From the NCBI RefSeq assembly GCF_014201675.1, contig NZ_JACHEZ010000006.1:1-64000 (forward strand): 64,000 nt of DNA, read 5' to 3'. The notes beneath the pieces are model-generated. The model was not told the DNA's origin, made no database searches, and saw only the letters and a program-made list of their open reading frames with translations. Numbering within the stretch: position 1 is the stretch's first letter; every line of letters starts with the position of its first letter. This document shows positions 37,437 through 46,059 of this stretch, piece after piece. The translations under genes and the position numbers were made by a program. Source of the stretch: Oceanithermus desulfurans. Lineage in GTDB: Bacteria; Deinococcota; Deinococci; Deinococcales; Marinithermaceae.

Positions 37437-38398
37437 GGCGTTTCCTCGAACCAGGCCCGTTCGACCAGATCGGCCAGCACCGCGACGTAGTCGTCCGCGT
37501 CGTTGAGGCTCTCCGCGCGCACCAGGTGCACCCCGAGCTCGGCCGCCGTCTGCCGGGCTTCAAAATCGAGGTCGTAGAAGACCTCGAGGTGGTCGGCCGG
37601 GAACCCCACGGCCGCGACGACGGCCTCCCGCAGGCCCGCGCGCGCGTCCTCGCGCAGCGCGTCGTTGATGTCGGGCCCGAGCCAGGCCTCGTCAGTGCGC
37701 CCCGCCGACTGCCAGGCCACCCGCCAGCGGACGAGCCCGAGCCGCCGCGCCACCGCTTTCGCCGTGGCCTCGACCTGACGGGGGTAGACCCCGCCGTCGG
37801 CTTCGACGGAGCGGAGGGGGATGGAGTGGGCGGTGAAGTAGACGACGGCGCGCTCCGGGTCGCGAATACGCCACAGGGCGCGGTTGACGCGCCGGGCCAC
37901 GGCGGCCACGTACCCCGGGTGGACGTAGTACTCCTCGACGAAGCGCACCGTAAAAGGCTCGCCCAGCTCGTCCAGGGCCAGGTCCACGCGTTCGCGGTAC
38001 TCGGCGATGGAGCGCAGCGAGTAGTGGGGGGCGGCGACGACCGCGACCGCGCGGTCCACGCCCTCCTCGGCCATCTGACGGACGGCCCCGGCGATGAAGG
38101 GGGCGTTGTGCTTGGCCCCAACGTAGACACGCGCGTCGCCCCGGGGGTCGCGCGGCTCGGGGGCGGTGGCCAGCCCCCGGGTAAAGCGGGGCAGGCGGCG
38201 GTTCAGTTCGCCCTCGAGCTTGCGGGCGAGGGAGAAGGTGATCTCGTTGAGGGGGCTCTTCCCGATCGAGCGGTAGCGTTCGCGCAGCTCCCCCAGCAGG
38301 GCCGGCGGGGGGGCGTGGCCGTGGCGGATGTCGGTGTAGTAGTCGGCGAGCTCCCCTTCGTCGTACGGGGTACCGTAGTACATCAGCAGGACGTTCAT
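37433..38398 (-). CDS. hemH: Ferrochelatase
   Basis: The 321-aa enzyme inserts Fe2+ into (copro)porphyrin. It starts MNVLLMYYGTPYDEGELADYYTDIRHG and carries KSPLNEIT, GAKHNAPFI and the catalytic His in FTAHSIPLR (H191), with a downstream acidic partner in DHLEVFYDLD. It lacks a membrane tail, as in the soluble Bacillus-type enzyme of the coproporphyrin-dependent route. ATG overlaps the hemE stop (ATGA); a long open frame reaching back through hemE is a shadow. Confidence 0.94.
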   Translation of the reverse strand: MNVLLMYYGTPYDEGELADYYTDIRHGHAPPPALLGELRERYRSIGKSPLNEITFSLARKLEGELNRRLPRFTRGLATAPEPRDPRGDARVYVGAKHNAPFIAGAVRQMAEEGVDRAVAVVAAPHYSLRSIAEYRERVDLALDELGEPFTVRFVEEYYVHPGYVAAVARRVNRALWRIRDPERAVVYFTAHSIPLRSVEADGGVYPRQVEATAKAVARRLGLVRWRVAWQSAGRTDEAWLGPDINDALREDARAGLREAVVAAVGFPADHLEVFYDLDFEARQTAAELGVHLVRAESLNDADDYVAVLADLVERAWFEETP

Positions 38399-39420
38399 GT
38401 GCGCACCTCGCTCAGGGTGTGGACGAGCTCCACCGCCCGGCGCACCGCGTCCGGCGGCGTGCCCGGGAGGATGCCGTGGCCCAGGTTGAAGATGTGCCCC
38501 GGGCGACCGGTGTTCGCCGAAAGCACGGCCTCGACGCCGCGGGCGAGGACCGGTTCCGGAGCGAAGAGGAGCGTGGGGTCGAGGTTCCCCTGCACCGGGC
38601 GGGTGCCCAGCCGGTCGCGCGCCCAGTCCAGCGGAGTGGTGGTGTCCACCCCGATGACGTCCCCGCCGGCCTCGGCCATGGGGCTGAGCAGGTGCATCGT
38701 CTGGGTGCCGAAGTGAACGACCGGGACGCCCAGGGGTTTCAGGGCCTCGAAGAGACGCCGCATGTGCGGGGCGACGTAGCGTTCGTAGTCGTGGCGGGTC
38801 AGCCGCCCCACCCAGCTGTCGAAGACCTGGAGCGCGTCGGCCCCGGCGGCGGCCTGGGCGCTCAGGTACTCGACCATCGCGTTGGTGAGCGTGCGCATCA
38901 GCAGGTTCCAGGCCTCCTCTTCGGCGTACATGAAGCCCTTCACCTTGACGAAGTTCTTGCTCGGCCCCCCTTCGATCAGGTAGCTCGCGAGGGTGAAAGG
39001 CGCGCCGGCGAAGCCGATCAGGGGTACCTCGAGCTCGCGTTTCAAGATCCGGATGGCCTCGAGCACGAAGGGGGTGTGGGCCTCGGCCGAGAAGAGGTGG
39101 ATGCGGCGCACGTCCTCGGCGGTGTCGATCGGGTTGTGGATCACCGGGCCCCGGCCCTCGACGATGTCCAGGTCGAAACCCATGCCGTAGAGGGGGGTGG
39201 TGATGTCGGCGAAGAGGATGGCCGCATCGAACCCGAACTGCCGTACCGGGAGCCGCGTCACCTCGGCGGTGACCTCCGGGTGGCGCACGATCTCGGGCAG
39301 GGTGTAGCGCTCGCGGATCTTGCGGTATTCCGGTTGATAACGACCGGCCTGGCGCATGAACCAGACCGGGGTGTAGGGCGTGGCTTCGCCCCTGGCGGCA
39401 CGGAGAAAGACGTCGTTCAC
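38395..39420 (-). CDS. hemE: Uroporphyrinogen decarboxylase
   Basis: The 341-aa cytosolic enzyme converts uroporphyrinogen III to coproporphyrinogen III. The N-terminal VWFMRQAGRYQPEYRKIRE (two catalytic Arg) and ADITTPLYGMGFDLD (catalytic Asp) are intact, as is GFAGAPFTLASYLIEGG. The start is GTG, with TACAAT 7 nt upstream and no Shine-Dalgarno. First gene of the heme operon. Confidence 0.96.
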   Translation of the reverse strand: MNDVFLRAARGEATPYTPVWFMRQAGRYQPEYRKIRERYTLPEIVRHPEVTAEVTRLPVRQFGFDAAILFADITTPLYGMGFDLDIVEGRGPVIHNPIDTAEDVRRIHLFSAEAHTPFVLEAIRILKRELEVPLIGFAGAPFTLASYLIEGGPSKNFVKVKGFMYAEEEAWNLLMRTLTNAMVEYLSAQAAAGADALQVFDSWVGRLTRHDYERYVAPHMRRLFEALKPLGVPVVHFGTQTMHLLSPMAEAGGDVIGVDTTTPLDWARDRLGTRPVQGNLDPTLLFAPEPVLARGVEAVLSANTGRPGHIFNLGHGILPGTPPDAVRRAVELVHTLSEVRT

Positions 39421-39427
39421 GTACGTG

Positions 39428-39433
39428 ATTGTA
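39428..39433 (-). promoter_or_regulatory. Leaderless-type -10 of hemE
   Basis: TACAAT on the minus strand, 7 nt before GTG. The spacer and start codon together form the palindrome CACGTACGTG (39418-39427), which could bind a regulator. Confidence 0.55.
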
Positions 39434-39500
39434 ACGTGCTTTCATGGGAAGCGGGCGAGACCGGATGGCTTTTTTCGCCGCGTCCTGACACAATGAAAAG

Positions 39501-40295
39501 GTGCAGCTGGGACTGATCGGCGACCCCGTCCACCATTCCAGGAGCCCCGCGATGATGAACGCCGCGCTGGCGGCCGCCGGGCTGTCCGGCCGCTACCGCC
39601 TCCTGCCCACGCCCGCGGAGGCCCTGTCCGCGCGGCTGGCCGAGGTACGCGCCGGCATGGCGGGCGTGAACGTCACCGTGCCGCACAAGCGCCGGGTCGT
39701 CGCGCGGCTCGACGAAATCGACCCGGTGGCGGCGGCGATCGGCGCGGTGAACACGATCGTCAACCGTGAGGGCCGTCTCGTGGGCTTCAACACCGACGCC
39801 GACGGCTTTTACTGGGCTCTGGAGCGCGACGGGCTCTGCTCCGGAGAAGCGCTGGTGCTGGGCGCGGGGGGCGCGGCGCGCGCCGTCGTCTACGCCCTGG
39901 TGGCCCGGGGCTGGCTCGTGGGGGTGCACAACCGCACTCTCGAGCGCGCCCAGCGCCTCGTCGAGGAGGTCGGCGGCTGGCTGGTGGTGCCGCAGAAGCT
40001 GGAAAAGGCGGTGCGCCGAACCCCGTTGCTCGTCAACGCCACTTCGGTCGGCCTCGGCGACCCGGAGGCCTCGCCGCTGCCCCCGGGCGTCCTGCCTAAA
40101 GCGGGGGCCGTGGTGGACCTGGTCTACCAGCCGCTGGAAACCCGCTTGCTGCGGGAGGCGCGGGCCGCCGGGCTCGCCGTACAGGACGGGCTGGCGATGC
40201 TCCTGGGCCAGGGGGTGCGCGCCTTCGAACTCTGGACCGGACGGCCGGCCCCGGTCGCCGTGATGGAGCGGGCGCTGCGGGAGGGGGGGCGCTGA
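39501..40295 (+). CDS. aroE: Shikimate dehydrogenase
   Basis: The 264-aa NADPH enzyme of the shikimate pathway has the substrate motif HSRSPAMMNAAL, the catalytic Lys in VNVTVPHKR, NTDADGFYWAL with its Asp, and the NADP fold GAGGAARAVVYALVARG ... NRTLERAQRL. GTG start with CACAAT 6 nt upstream and only AAAAGG as a weak Shine-Dalgarno. Divergent from hemE; it begins a tightly packed operon through polA. Confidence 0.95.
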   Translation: MQLGLIGDPVHHSRSPAMMNAALAAAGLSGRYRLLPTPAEALSARLAEVRAGMAGVNVTVPHKRRVVARLDEIDPVAAAIGAVNTIVNREGRLVGFNTDADGFYWALERDGLCSGEALVLGAGGAARAVVYALVARGWLVGVHNRTLERAQRLVEEVGGWLVVPQKLEKAVRRTPLLVNATSVGLGDPEASPLPPGVLPKAGAVVDLVYQPLETRLLREARAAGLAVQDGLAMLLGQGVRAFELWTGRPAPVAVMERALREGGR

Positions 40296-40831
40296 TGGAA
40301 CTGCTGCTCTCGGCGCTGCTGGTCTTCGCGCTGCGGCTGCTCGACGTACCGCTTTCGACGGTGCGCATGCTCTACATGGTGCGGGGGCAGCGGGGGGTGG
40401 CCGCGGCGCTGGCCTTCTTCGAGGCGCTGATCTGGCTGGTCGCGATCACCCGCGTCTTCGCGCACCTGACCTCCCCGGTGCAGTACCTGGGCTGGGCGTT
40501 GGGCTTCGCCGTCGGCACCGCGCTGGGGATGGGGGTCGAAGGCTGGCTGGCGCCGGGCTACGTCACCCTGCGCATCATCACCCGCGGCTCGGCGCGCACG
40601 CTCGTCAACCGTCTGCGGAGCGCGGGCTACGGGGTAACCGAGGTCGAGGGCCGGGGGCTCGAGGGCCCGGTCGCGGTGCTCTACGTGGTGGTGCAGCGCC
40701 GCAGCGTCCGCTCGCTGCTGCGCCTCGTCGAGGAGCACGACCCCAAGGCCTTCATCACCCTCGAGCAGACCCAGCGCGCCCGCGGCGGGCACGTGCGCGA
40801 GCGGCCCCTCTGGGGCGGGGTGCGCAAGTGA
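40295..40831 (+). CDS. UPF0316/DUF2179-type membrane protein
   Basis: The 178-aa protein has three membrane helices (about 1-85) beginning MELLLSALLVFALRLLDVPLSTVRMLYMVRG. A small soluble domain follows (GYVTLRIITRGSARTLVNRLRSAGYGVTEVEGRGLEGPVAVLYVVVQRRSVRSLLRLV) of the DUF2179 type found at the end of YitT-like transporters. This matches UPF0316, whose role is unknown. ATG overlaps the aroE stop by one base. Confidence 0.82.
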   Translation: MELLLSALLVFALRLLDVPLSTVRMLYMVRGQRGVAAALAFFEALIWLVAITRVFAHLTSPVQYLGWALGFAVGTALGMGVEGWLAPGYVTLRIITRGSARTLVNRLRSAGYGVTEVEGRGLEGPVAVLYVVVQRRSVRSLLRLVEEHDPKAFITLEQTQRARGGHVRERPLWGGVRK

Positions 40832-41430
40832 ACCCGCAGCGGCCGCTGCGCACCCTGGCGGAACCCGCGGGGTACGAGGAGGAGATCAGGAAGAGCCGCT
40901 TCGTCTGCTTCGCGGCGCGCGCCGACGACGCTGAGGAGGCCAGGCTCTTCCTGGAGTCGGTGAAGGACCCCTCCGCCACCCACAACTGCTGGGCCTACCG
41001 CATCGGCCCCGCCTACCGCTTCTCCGACGACGGCGAACCGGGGGGGACCGCCGGGCAGCCTATCCTGCGGGCCATCGAGGGCCACGGCCTCGACCACGTG
41101 GTCGTGGTGGTGACCCGCTACTTCGGCGGCGTCAAGCTGGGAGCGGGCGGCCTGGCGCGCGCCTACGGCGGCGTGGCCGCCGAGTGCCTGCGGAGGGCGC
41201 GGATCCTCGAGATCCAGCCCCAGCGCCGCCTCCTGGTCGCGATCCCCTACGCCCTGAGCGCCAAGCTCTACCCGATCCTCGTCGCCGCCGGGGCCCGGCG
41301 GCTGGGCGAGGCCTACGCCTCGGACCACCTCGTGTGGGAAGTGGAGGTCGACGCCGCCCGGGTTCCCGAGCTGGAAGCCGCGCTGCGCGACGCCAGCAAG
41401 GGCAGCGTGCGCGTGCAGCCGTTAGAATGA
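40828..41430 (+). CDS. YigZ/IMPACT family protein
   Basis: The 200-aa protein has the UPF0029 N-terminal domain (EEEIRKSRFVCFAARADDAEEARLFLESVK, HNCWAYRIG, FSDDGEPGGTAGQPIL, VVVVTRYFGGVKLGAGGLARAYG) and a ferredoxin-like C-terminal domain. The bacterial YigZ group is structurally like translation-linked factors but its role is undefined. GTG start overlaps the previous stop (GTGA). Co-transcribed with polA. Confidence 0.9.
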   Translation: MNPQRPLRTLAEPAGYEEEIRKSRFVCFAARADDAEEARLFLESVKDPSATHNCWAYRIGPAYRFSDDGEPGGTAGQPILRAIEGHGLDHVVVVVTRYFGGVKLGAGGLARAYGGVAAECLRRARILEIQPQRRLLVAIPYALSAKLYPILVAAGARRLGEAYASDHLVWEVEVDAARVPELEAALRDASKGSVRVQPLE

Positions 41431-43946
41431 ACGGCGTGCAGCAGCCCGGTCTCTTTCAAAGCAAACCCGAGCGCATTGTTCTGGTGGACGGCCACCACCT
41501 GGCCTTCCGCAGCTACTACGCCCTCAAGGACGCGGGGCTCTCCACGAGCCGCGGTGAGCCCGTCCACGCGGTCTACGGCTTCGCCCGCACCCTGCTCAAG
41601 CTGCTGCGCGAGGACGGCGACTGCGTGATCGTCGTATTCGACGCCCCGGGGCCCAGCTTCCGGCACGAGGAGTTCGCAGGCTACAAGGCGCAGCGGGTCG
41701 CCCCGCCCGAGGACTTTGGGCCCCAGGTCGAGAAGATCAAACAGCTCGTCGACCTCCTGGGACTGGTGCGCCTCGAGGTGCCCGGGGTCGAGGCCGACGA
41801 CGTGCTGGCCACCCTGGCGCGGCGCGCCGAACGCGAGGGGTACGAGGTCGTCATCCTCACCAGCGACCGCGACACCTACCAGCTCCTCAGCGACCGCGTC
41901 CTCGTCGTCACCCCCGACGAGCGCCGCATCACCCCCGACTACCTGCGCCAGAAGTACGGGGTCGGCCCCGAGCAGTGGGTCGATTACCGCGCCCTCACCG
42001 GCGACCCTTCGGACAACATCCCGGGGGTCAAGGGCGTGGGCGCCAAGACCGCGGCCAAGCTGCTCGCCGAGTGGGGCAGCCTCGACCGGCTCTACGCCCA
42101 CCTTGACGAGGTTACCCCGCCCGGAGTCCGCAAGAAGCTGGAGGAGGGCCGGGAGGCGGCGTTCTTCTCTCGGGAAATATCGCGCATGCGCACGGAGGTG
42201 CCGCTCGACGTCGACCTGGCCGGCTGCCACCGCAACGAAGTGGACAGCGAAGGGCTGCGCCGATTCCTGCTCGACCTGGAGTTCGGCACGCTGCTGCGGG
42301 AGCTGGGCCTGATCCAGGCCCCGGGCGCGCAGGAGGCCGAGTGGCCCCCGCCCGAACGGGCCTGGCTGGGCTACGTCTTCGACCGACCCGAGCCGATGTG
42401 GGCCGAGCTGGGCCAGCTCGCGGCGGCCTGGGACGAGCGGGTGGCCGAGGGACCGGCGCGCGCCGTCGAGCTCGAGCGCTTTCCCCAGCTCGACGCCATC
42501 CAGGCGAAGGACCTGACCGTCTGGGCGCTGCGGGAGGGCGTGCGCGCCCGCCCCGGCGACGACGCGCTGCTGCTCGCCTACCTCTACGACCCCAGCAACA
42601 ACCAGCCCGCGAGTACGGTGCGGCGCTACGGCGTAGGCGACTGGACCGACCGCGCCCGCGACCGCGCCCTCGCCGCCCGCTACCTGTGGCAGGAGATGAG
42701 CCGCCGGCTCGAGAACGAGGAGCGCTTGTGGTGGCTCTACCGCGAGGTCGAGCGGCCGCTGCAGCGGGTGCTGGCGGCGATGGAGCGCCGCGGCGTGAAG
42801 CTCGACGTCGACTACCTGCTGGCCCTTTCCCAGCAGCTCGCGGCCGAGCTGGAGCGGCTGGAAGCCGAGATCCACCGGCTCGCCGGCCACCCCTTCAACC
42901 TCAACTCGCGTGATCAGCTCGAGACCGTCCTCTACGACGAACTCGGCCTGGCCGCGGGCCGCCGCACCGCCAAGACCGGCAAGCGCTCCACCTCGGCGAG
43001 CGTCCTCGAGACCCTGCGCGGGGCCCACCCCATCGTCGAGAAGATCCTGCAGTACCGTGAACTCGCCAAGCTGAAGGGCACCTACCTTGACCCGCTGCCC
43101 AAGCTGGTGCATCCGCGGACGGGGCGGTTGCACACCCGCTTCCACCAGACGGGCACGGCGACCGGCCGGCTGTCCAGCTCCGACCCCAACCTGCAGAACA
43201 TCCCCATCCGCACCGAGATCGGCCGCAGGATCCGCAAAGGCTTCGTCGCCGGCGAAGGCTACCGCCTGGTGGTGGCCGACTACTCGCAGATCGAGCTGCG
43301 GGTGCTCGCCCACCTTTCGGGCGACGCGAACCTGCAGCGCATCTTCCGCGAGGGGCGCGACATCCACACCCAGACGGCCGCCTGGATGTTCGGGGTCGAG
43401 GACGCGGAGGTCGACCCCTTCCGCCGGCGCGCCGCCAAGACGATCAACTTCGGCGTCCTCTACGGGATGAGCGCCCACCGCCTGAGCCGTGAGCTGGGCA
43501 TCGACTACGGCGAGGCCCAGGCCTTCATCGACCGCTACTTCGACTCCTACCCGGGGGTGCGCGCCTTCATGGAGCGCGTCCTCGCCGAGGCGCGCGAGCG
43601 CGGTTACGTCGAGACCCTGTTCGGCCGCCGCCGCCACGTTCCCGAGCTGCTCTCCAAGGCGCGCAACGTGCGTGAGGCGGCCGAGCGGGTGGCCTTCAAC
43701 ATGCCCGTGCAGGGCACCGCCGCCGACCTGATCAAGCTGGCCATGGTCAAGCTGGCCCCGCGGCTCGAGCCCTTGGGGGCGGCGCTGCTGCTGCAGGTGC
43801 ACGACGAGCTCGTCGTCGAAGCCCCCGAGGAGCGCGCCGAGGAAACGGCCCGGACCGTCAAGGCGACGATGGAGGAGGCCTGGAAGCTGGACGTTCCCCT
43901 GGCCGTCGAAGTGGGCGTCGGTCGCGACTGGCTCGAGGCCAAGTGA
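41427..43946 (+). CDS. polA: DNA polymerase I, Taq-like (5' nuclease active, 3'-5' exonuclease degenerate)
   Basis: The 839-aa enzyme is near Taq polymerase (832 aa). Residues 1-290 form the 5' nuclease (LVDGHHLAFRSYYALK, VFDAPGPSFRHEEFAGYKA, PGVEADDVLATLA, GDPSDNIPGVKGVGAKTA). Residues 290-430 replace the proofreading domain, and I see no DxE, NxxxD or YxxxD motif. The polymerase has DYSQIELRVLAHLSGD, the O-helix RRAAKTINFGVLYGMSAH (Phe near 675, so deoxynucleotide-selective) and QVHDELV. ATG overlaps the yigZ stop (ATGA). Used in repair and Okazaki-fragment processing. Confidence 0.97.
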   Translation: MNGVQQPGLFQSKPERIVLVDGHHLAFRSYYALKDAGLSTSRGEPVHAVYGFARTLLKLLREDGDCVIVVFDAPGPSFRHEEFAGYKAQRVAPPEDFGPQVEKIKQLVDLLGLVRLEVPGVEADDVLATLARRAEREGYEVVILTSDRDTYQLLSDRVLVVTPDERRITPDYLRQKYGVGPEQWVDYRALTGDPSDNIPGVKGVGAKTAAKLLAEWGSLDRLYAHLDEVTPPGVRKKLEEGREAAFFSREISRMRTEVPLDVDLAGCHRNEVDSEGLRRFLLDLEFGTLLRELGLIQAPGAQEAEWPPPERAWLGYVFDRPEPMWAELGQLAAAWDERVAEGPARAVELERFPQLDAIQAKDLTVWALREGVRARPGDDALLLAYLYDPSNNQPASTVRRYGVGDWTDRARDRALAARYLWQEMSRRLENEERLWWLYREVERPLQRVLAAMERRGVKLDVDYLLALSQQLAAELERLEAEIHRLAGHPFNLNSRDQLETVLYDELGLAAGRRTAKTGKRSTSASVLETLRGAHPIVEKILQYRELAKLKGTYLDPLPKLVHPRTGRLHTRFHQTGTATGRLSSSDPNLQNIPIRTEIGRRIRKGFVAGEGYRLVVADYSQIELRVLAHLSGDANLQRIFREGRDIHTQTAAWMFGVEDAEVDPFRRRAAKTINFGVLYGMSAHRLSRELGIDYGEAQAFIDRYFDSYPGVRAFMERVLAEARERGYVETLFGRRRHVPELLSKARNVREAAERVAFNMPVQGTAADLIKLAMVKLAPRLEPLGAALLLQVHDELVVEAPEERAEETARTVKATMEEAWKLDVPLAVEVGVGRDWLEAK

Positions 43947-43954
43947 CCCGGCGG

Positions 43955-43960
43955 TATACT
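43955..43960 (+). promoter_or_regulatory. Leaderless-type -10 of glmM
   Basis: TATACT lies 8 nt before the glmM ATG in the 22-nt polA-glmM gap; no Shine-Dalgarno. Confidence 0.55.
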
Positions 43961-43968
43961 GGCCCGGT

Positions 43969-45273
43969 ATGAAGCGACGCTACTTCGGTACCGACGGCAT
44001 TCGCGGCGAGGCGGGGCGCGAGCCCCTCACCCCCGAGTTCGTGCTGCGCCTGGGCAAGGCCGCGGGACGCTACCTGAGCCAGCGGGCCGAACGCCCGGTG
44101 GTGCTGATCGGCAAGGACACCCGCGAGTCGGGCGACCTGCTGGAAGCGGCGCTGGCCGCGGGCCTCTTGAGCCAGGGCGTGGCCGTCGAACACCTGGGCA
44201 TCCTGCCCACCCCCGGGGTGGCCTTTCTGACCGCGGAGCTGGGAGCCGACGCCAGCGTGGTCATTTCGGCGAGCCACAACCCCTACCAAGACAACGGCAT
44301 CAAGTTCTTCGGTCCCGGCGGCACCAAGCTCTCCGACGAGGCCGAAGCCGCGATCGAGGAGCTTCTGGAAGCCGAGCTGGACACCACCCGCATCGCTACG
44401 GTGCGCAACCACCAGGAGGCCGAACGCATTTACATGGACCGGCTCGTGCGCATCGGGCCCCGGCTCGACGGCCTGCGCGTGGCCATGGACACCGCCAACG
44501 GCGCCACCTACCGGGTGGCCCCGCGCGTCTTCCAGCGGCTGGGGGCCGAGGTCTTCGCCGTCTTCACGACGCCCGACGGCCGCAACATCAACAAGGGCTG
44601 CGGCTCCACCCACCCCGAGACCCTGGCGCGGATCGTGCGCGAAGGCGGCTTCGACCTCGGCGTCGCCTTCGACGGCGACGGCGACCGGGTGGTGCTGATC
44701 GACCGCAAGGGGCGCGAGGCCAGCGGCGACCACCTCCTCTTCATCAACGCCGTGGTCCGCGAGGAACCCCTCGTGGTGGGCACGATCATGAGCAACCTGG
44801 GGCTCGAGCGCGCCCTGGGGGAGCGGGGCATCGCCTTCGAGCGCACCCCCGTGGGCGACCGCTACGTCTACGAGGCGCTCTTGAGGCGGGGCGGCCGCCT
44901 CGGGGGCGAGCAGAGCGGGCACGTCCTCTTCCTCGAGCACCTGCCCACCGGCGACGGCATCCAGACCGCCCTCCTCACCCTGGCCGCCGTACGGGATTCG
45001 GGCCGGCCGCTCGAGGCCTGGGTGGACGCGCTGCCCATGTACCCGCAGACCCTGGTCAACGTTCCCGTCAGCGACAAGCACCGGGTGATGGAGCACCCCG
45101 AGCTGGCCGACTGGATCGCGCGCGCGGAGGCGATGCTCGGCGGCGGGCGGATCAACGTGCGCCCTTCCGGGACCGAGCCGCTGGTGCGCATTATGGCGGA
45201 GGGCCCCGAAGAGCGCGCGGTCCACGAGGCGGCGGCCTGGCTCCGGGAGCGCATCGAGGCCGCGGTAGAATGA
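43969..45273 (+). CDS. glmM: Phosphoglucosamine mutase
   Basis: The 434-aa enzyme converts glucosamine-6-phosphate to glucosamine-1-phosphate for peptidoglycan. Family marks are RRYFGTDGIRGEAG, the phosphoserine loop VVISASHNPYQDNGIKFFG, the Mg loop VAFDGDGDRVVLID, the sugar loop GGEQSGHVLF and the phosphate site NVRPSGTEPLVRIMAEG. Slightly shorter than the usual 445 aa. It likely has its own leaderless promoter. Confidence 0.96.
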   Translation: MKRRYFGTDGIRGEAGREPLTPEFVLRLGKAAGRYLSQRAERPVVLIGKDTRESGDLLEAALAAGLLSQGVAVEHLGILPTPGVAFLTAELGADASVVISASHNPYQDNGIKFFGPGGTKLSDEAEAAIEELLEAELDTTRIATVRNHQEAERIYMDRLVRIGPRLDGLRVAMDTANGATYRVAPRVFQRLGAEVFAVFTTPDGRNINKGCGSTHPETLARIVREGGFDLGVAFDGDGDRVVLIDRKGREASGDHLLFINAVVREEPLVVGTIMSNLGLERALGERGIAFERTPVGDRYVYEALLRRGGRLGGEQSGHVLFLEHLPTGDGIQTALLTLAAVRDSGRPLEAWVDALPMYPQTLVNVPVSDKHRVMEHPELADWIARAEAMLGGGRINVRPSGTEPLVRIMAEGPEERAVHEAAAWLRERIEAAVE

Positions 45274-45304
45274 GAAGCGCGGCAGGGGCCGCGCGGGGGA
45301 GACG

Positions 45305-45598
45305 ATGAGCCACAAGACCCTGAGCCGTCTGGAGCACCACGTGGCTCGGGCGCTCAGCGCGATCATCCACGACATGAAGGACCCCCGCCTGCCCATCGTG
45401 GTGACGGTGGAGCGGGTGCGCCTCAGCCCCGACCTTTCCCAGGCCCGGGTGCTGGTGAGTGCGATCGAGCGGTCCGAGGAGACGGCAGAGCTGCTCAACC
45501 ACGCCCACCGCTACCTGCAGGAAGAGCTCGCCCACACGATGGAGCTGCGCCGCATCCCCCGCCTGCGCTTCTTCGCAGGGCCCGGGGAGGTGCTCTAG
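45305..45598 (+). CDS. rbfA: 30S ribosome-binding factor RbfA
   Basis: The 97-aa cold-shock and 16S-maturation factor has a KH-like fold. It reads LEHHVARALSAIIHDMKDPRLPIVVTVERVRLSPDLSQARVLVSAIE and ends with MELRRIPRLRFFAG, matching the RbfA pattern. It is short (typical 110-130 aa) because the C-terminal tail is missing. The Shine-Dalgarno GGGGGAG precedes ATG. A possible -10 TAGAAT overlaps the end of glmM at 45266-45271. Confidence 0.93.
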   Translation: MSHKTLSRLEHHVARALSAIIHDMKDPRLPIVVTVERVRLSPDLSQARVLVSAIERSEETAELLNHAHRYLQEELAHTMELRRIPRLRFFAGPGEVL

Positions 45599-45599
45599 G

Positions 45600-46013
45600 G
45601 TGAAGAGCACCAGCCGCTTTCCGGTTCGCTACGCCGAAACCGACCAGATGGGGGTGGTCCACCACGCCGCCTACGTGCCCTGGCTCGAGCAGGGGCGGGT
45701 CGACTGGCTGGCCGAGCTCGGGGTTTCCTACGCCGAGCTGGAGCGCTCCGGCGTCTTCTTTCCGGTGGTGGGGCTGGAGCTCGCCTACCGCAGGGCCCTG
45801 CGCTTCGGCGACGCGGTGGTGGTCGAGACCAGGCTTACGGAGCTCGCCAGCCGCAGGCTCGTCTTCGCCTACCGCGTCTTCCGCGAGGGCGACGCCGTCC
45901 CGGCGGCCAGCGGCCGGAGCGTGCACGTCCCCCAGGACGCCGACGGCCGCGTCCGCCGCCTTCCCGAGGAGCTGGCGGCCAAGCTGCAGGCGGCCGCGGA
46001 ACGCGAAACTTGA
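45600..46013 (+). CDS. Acyl-CoA thioesterase, YbgC/4-HBT hotdog family
   Basis: The 137-aa hotdog protein has the catalytic block RYAETDQMGVVHHAAYVPWLEQGRVDWL, in which Asp (TDQMG) and the following His-rich stretch are the 4HBT/YbgC active site. GTG at 45600 lies one base after the rbfA stop, with GGGGAGG 9 nt upstream. It hydrolyses acyl-CoA thioesters; the chain length is unknown. Confidence 0.9.
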   Translation: MKSTSRFPVRYAETDQMGVVHHAAYVPWLEQGRVDWLAELGVSYAELERSGVFFPVVGLELAYRRALRFGDAVVVETRLTELASRRLVFAYRVFREGDAVPAASGRSVHVPQDADGRVRRLPEELAAKLQAAAERET

Positions 46014-46016
46014 GTG

Positions 46017-46025
46017 TGCTATACT
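46017..46025 (+). promoter_or_regulatory. Extended -10 promoter of aminotransferase gene
   Basis: TGCTATACT is an extended -10 box 34 nt before the aminotransferase ATG; no good -35 is seen. Confidence 0.5.
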
Positions 46026-46059
46026 AAAGGTGCGCTCCGCACCGAAGGAGCTTTTCTGC

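Noticed and set aside
37433-39493. Single large fusion of hemH with upstream sequence
   Set aside because: The upstream part is an out-of-frame shadow of hemE; hemH begins at the ATGA overlap.
41184-41426. Upstream extension of the polA frame
   Set aside because: It overlaps yigZ out of frame; the Taq-like N-terminus and ATGA overlap fix the start at 41427.
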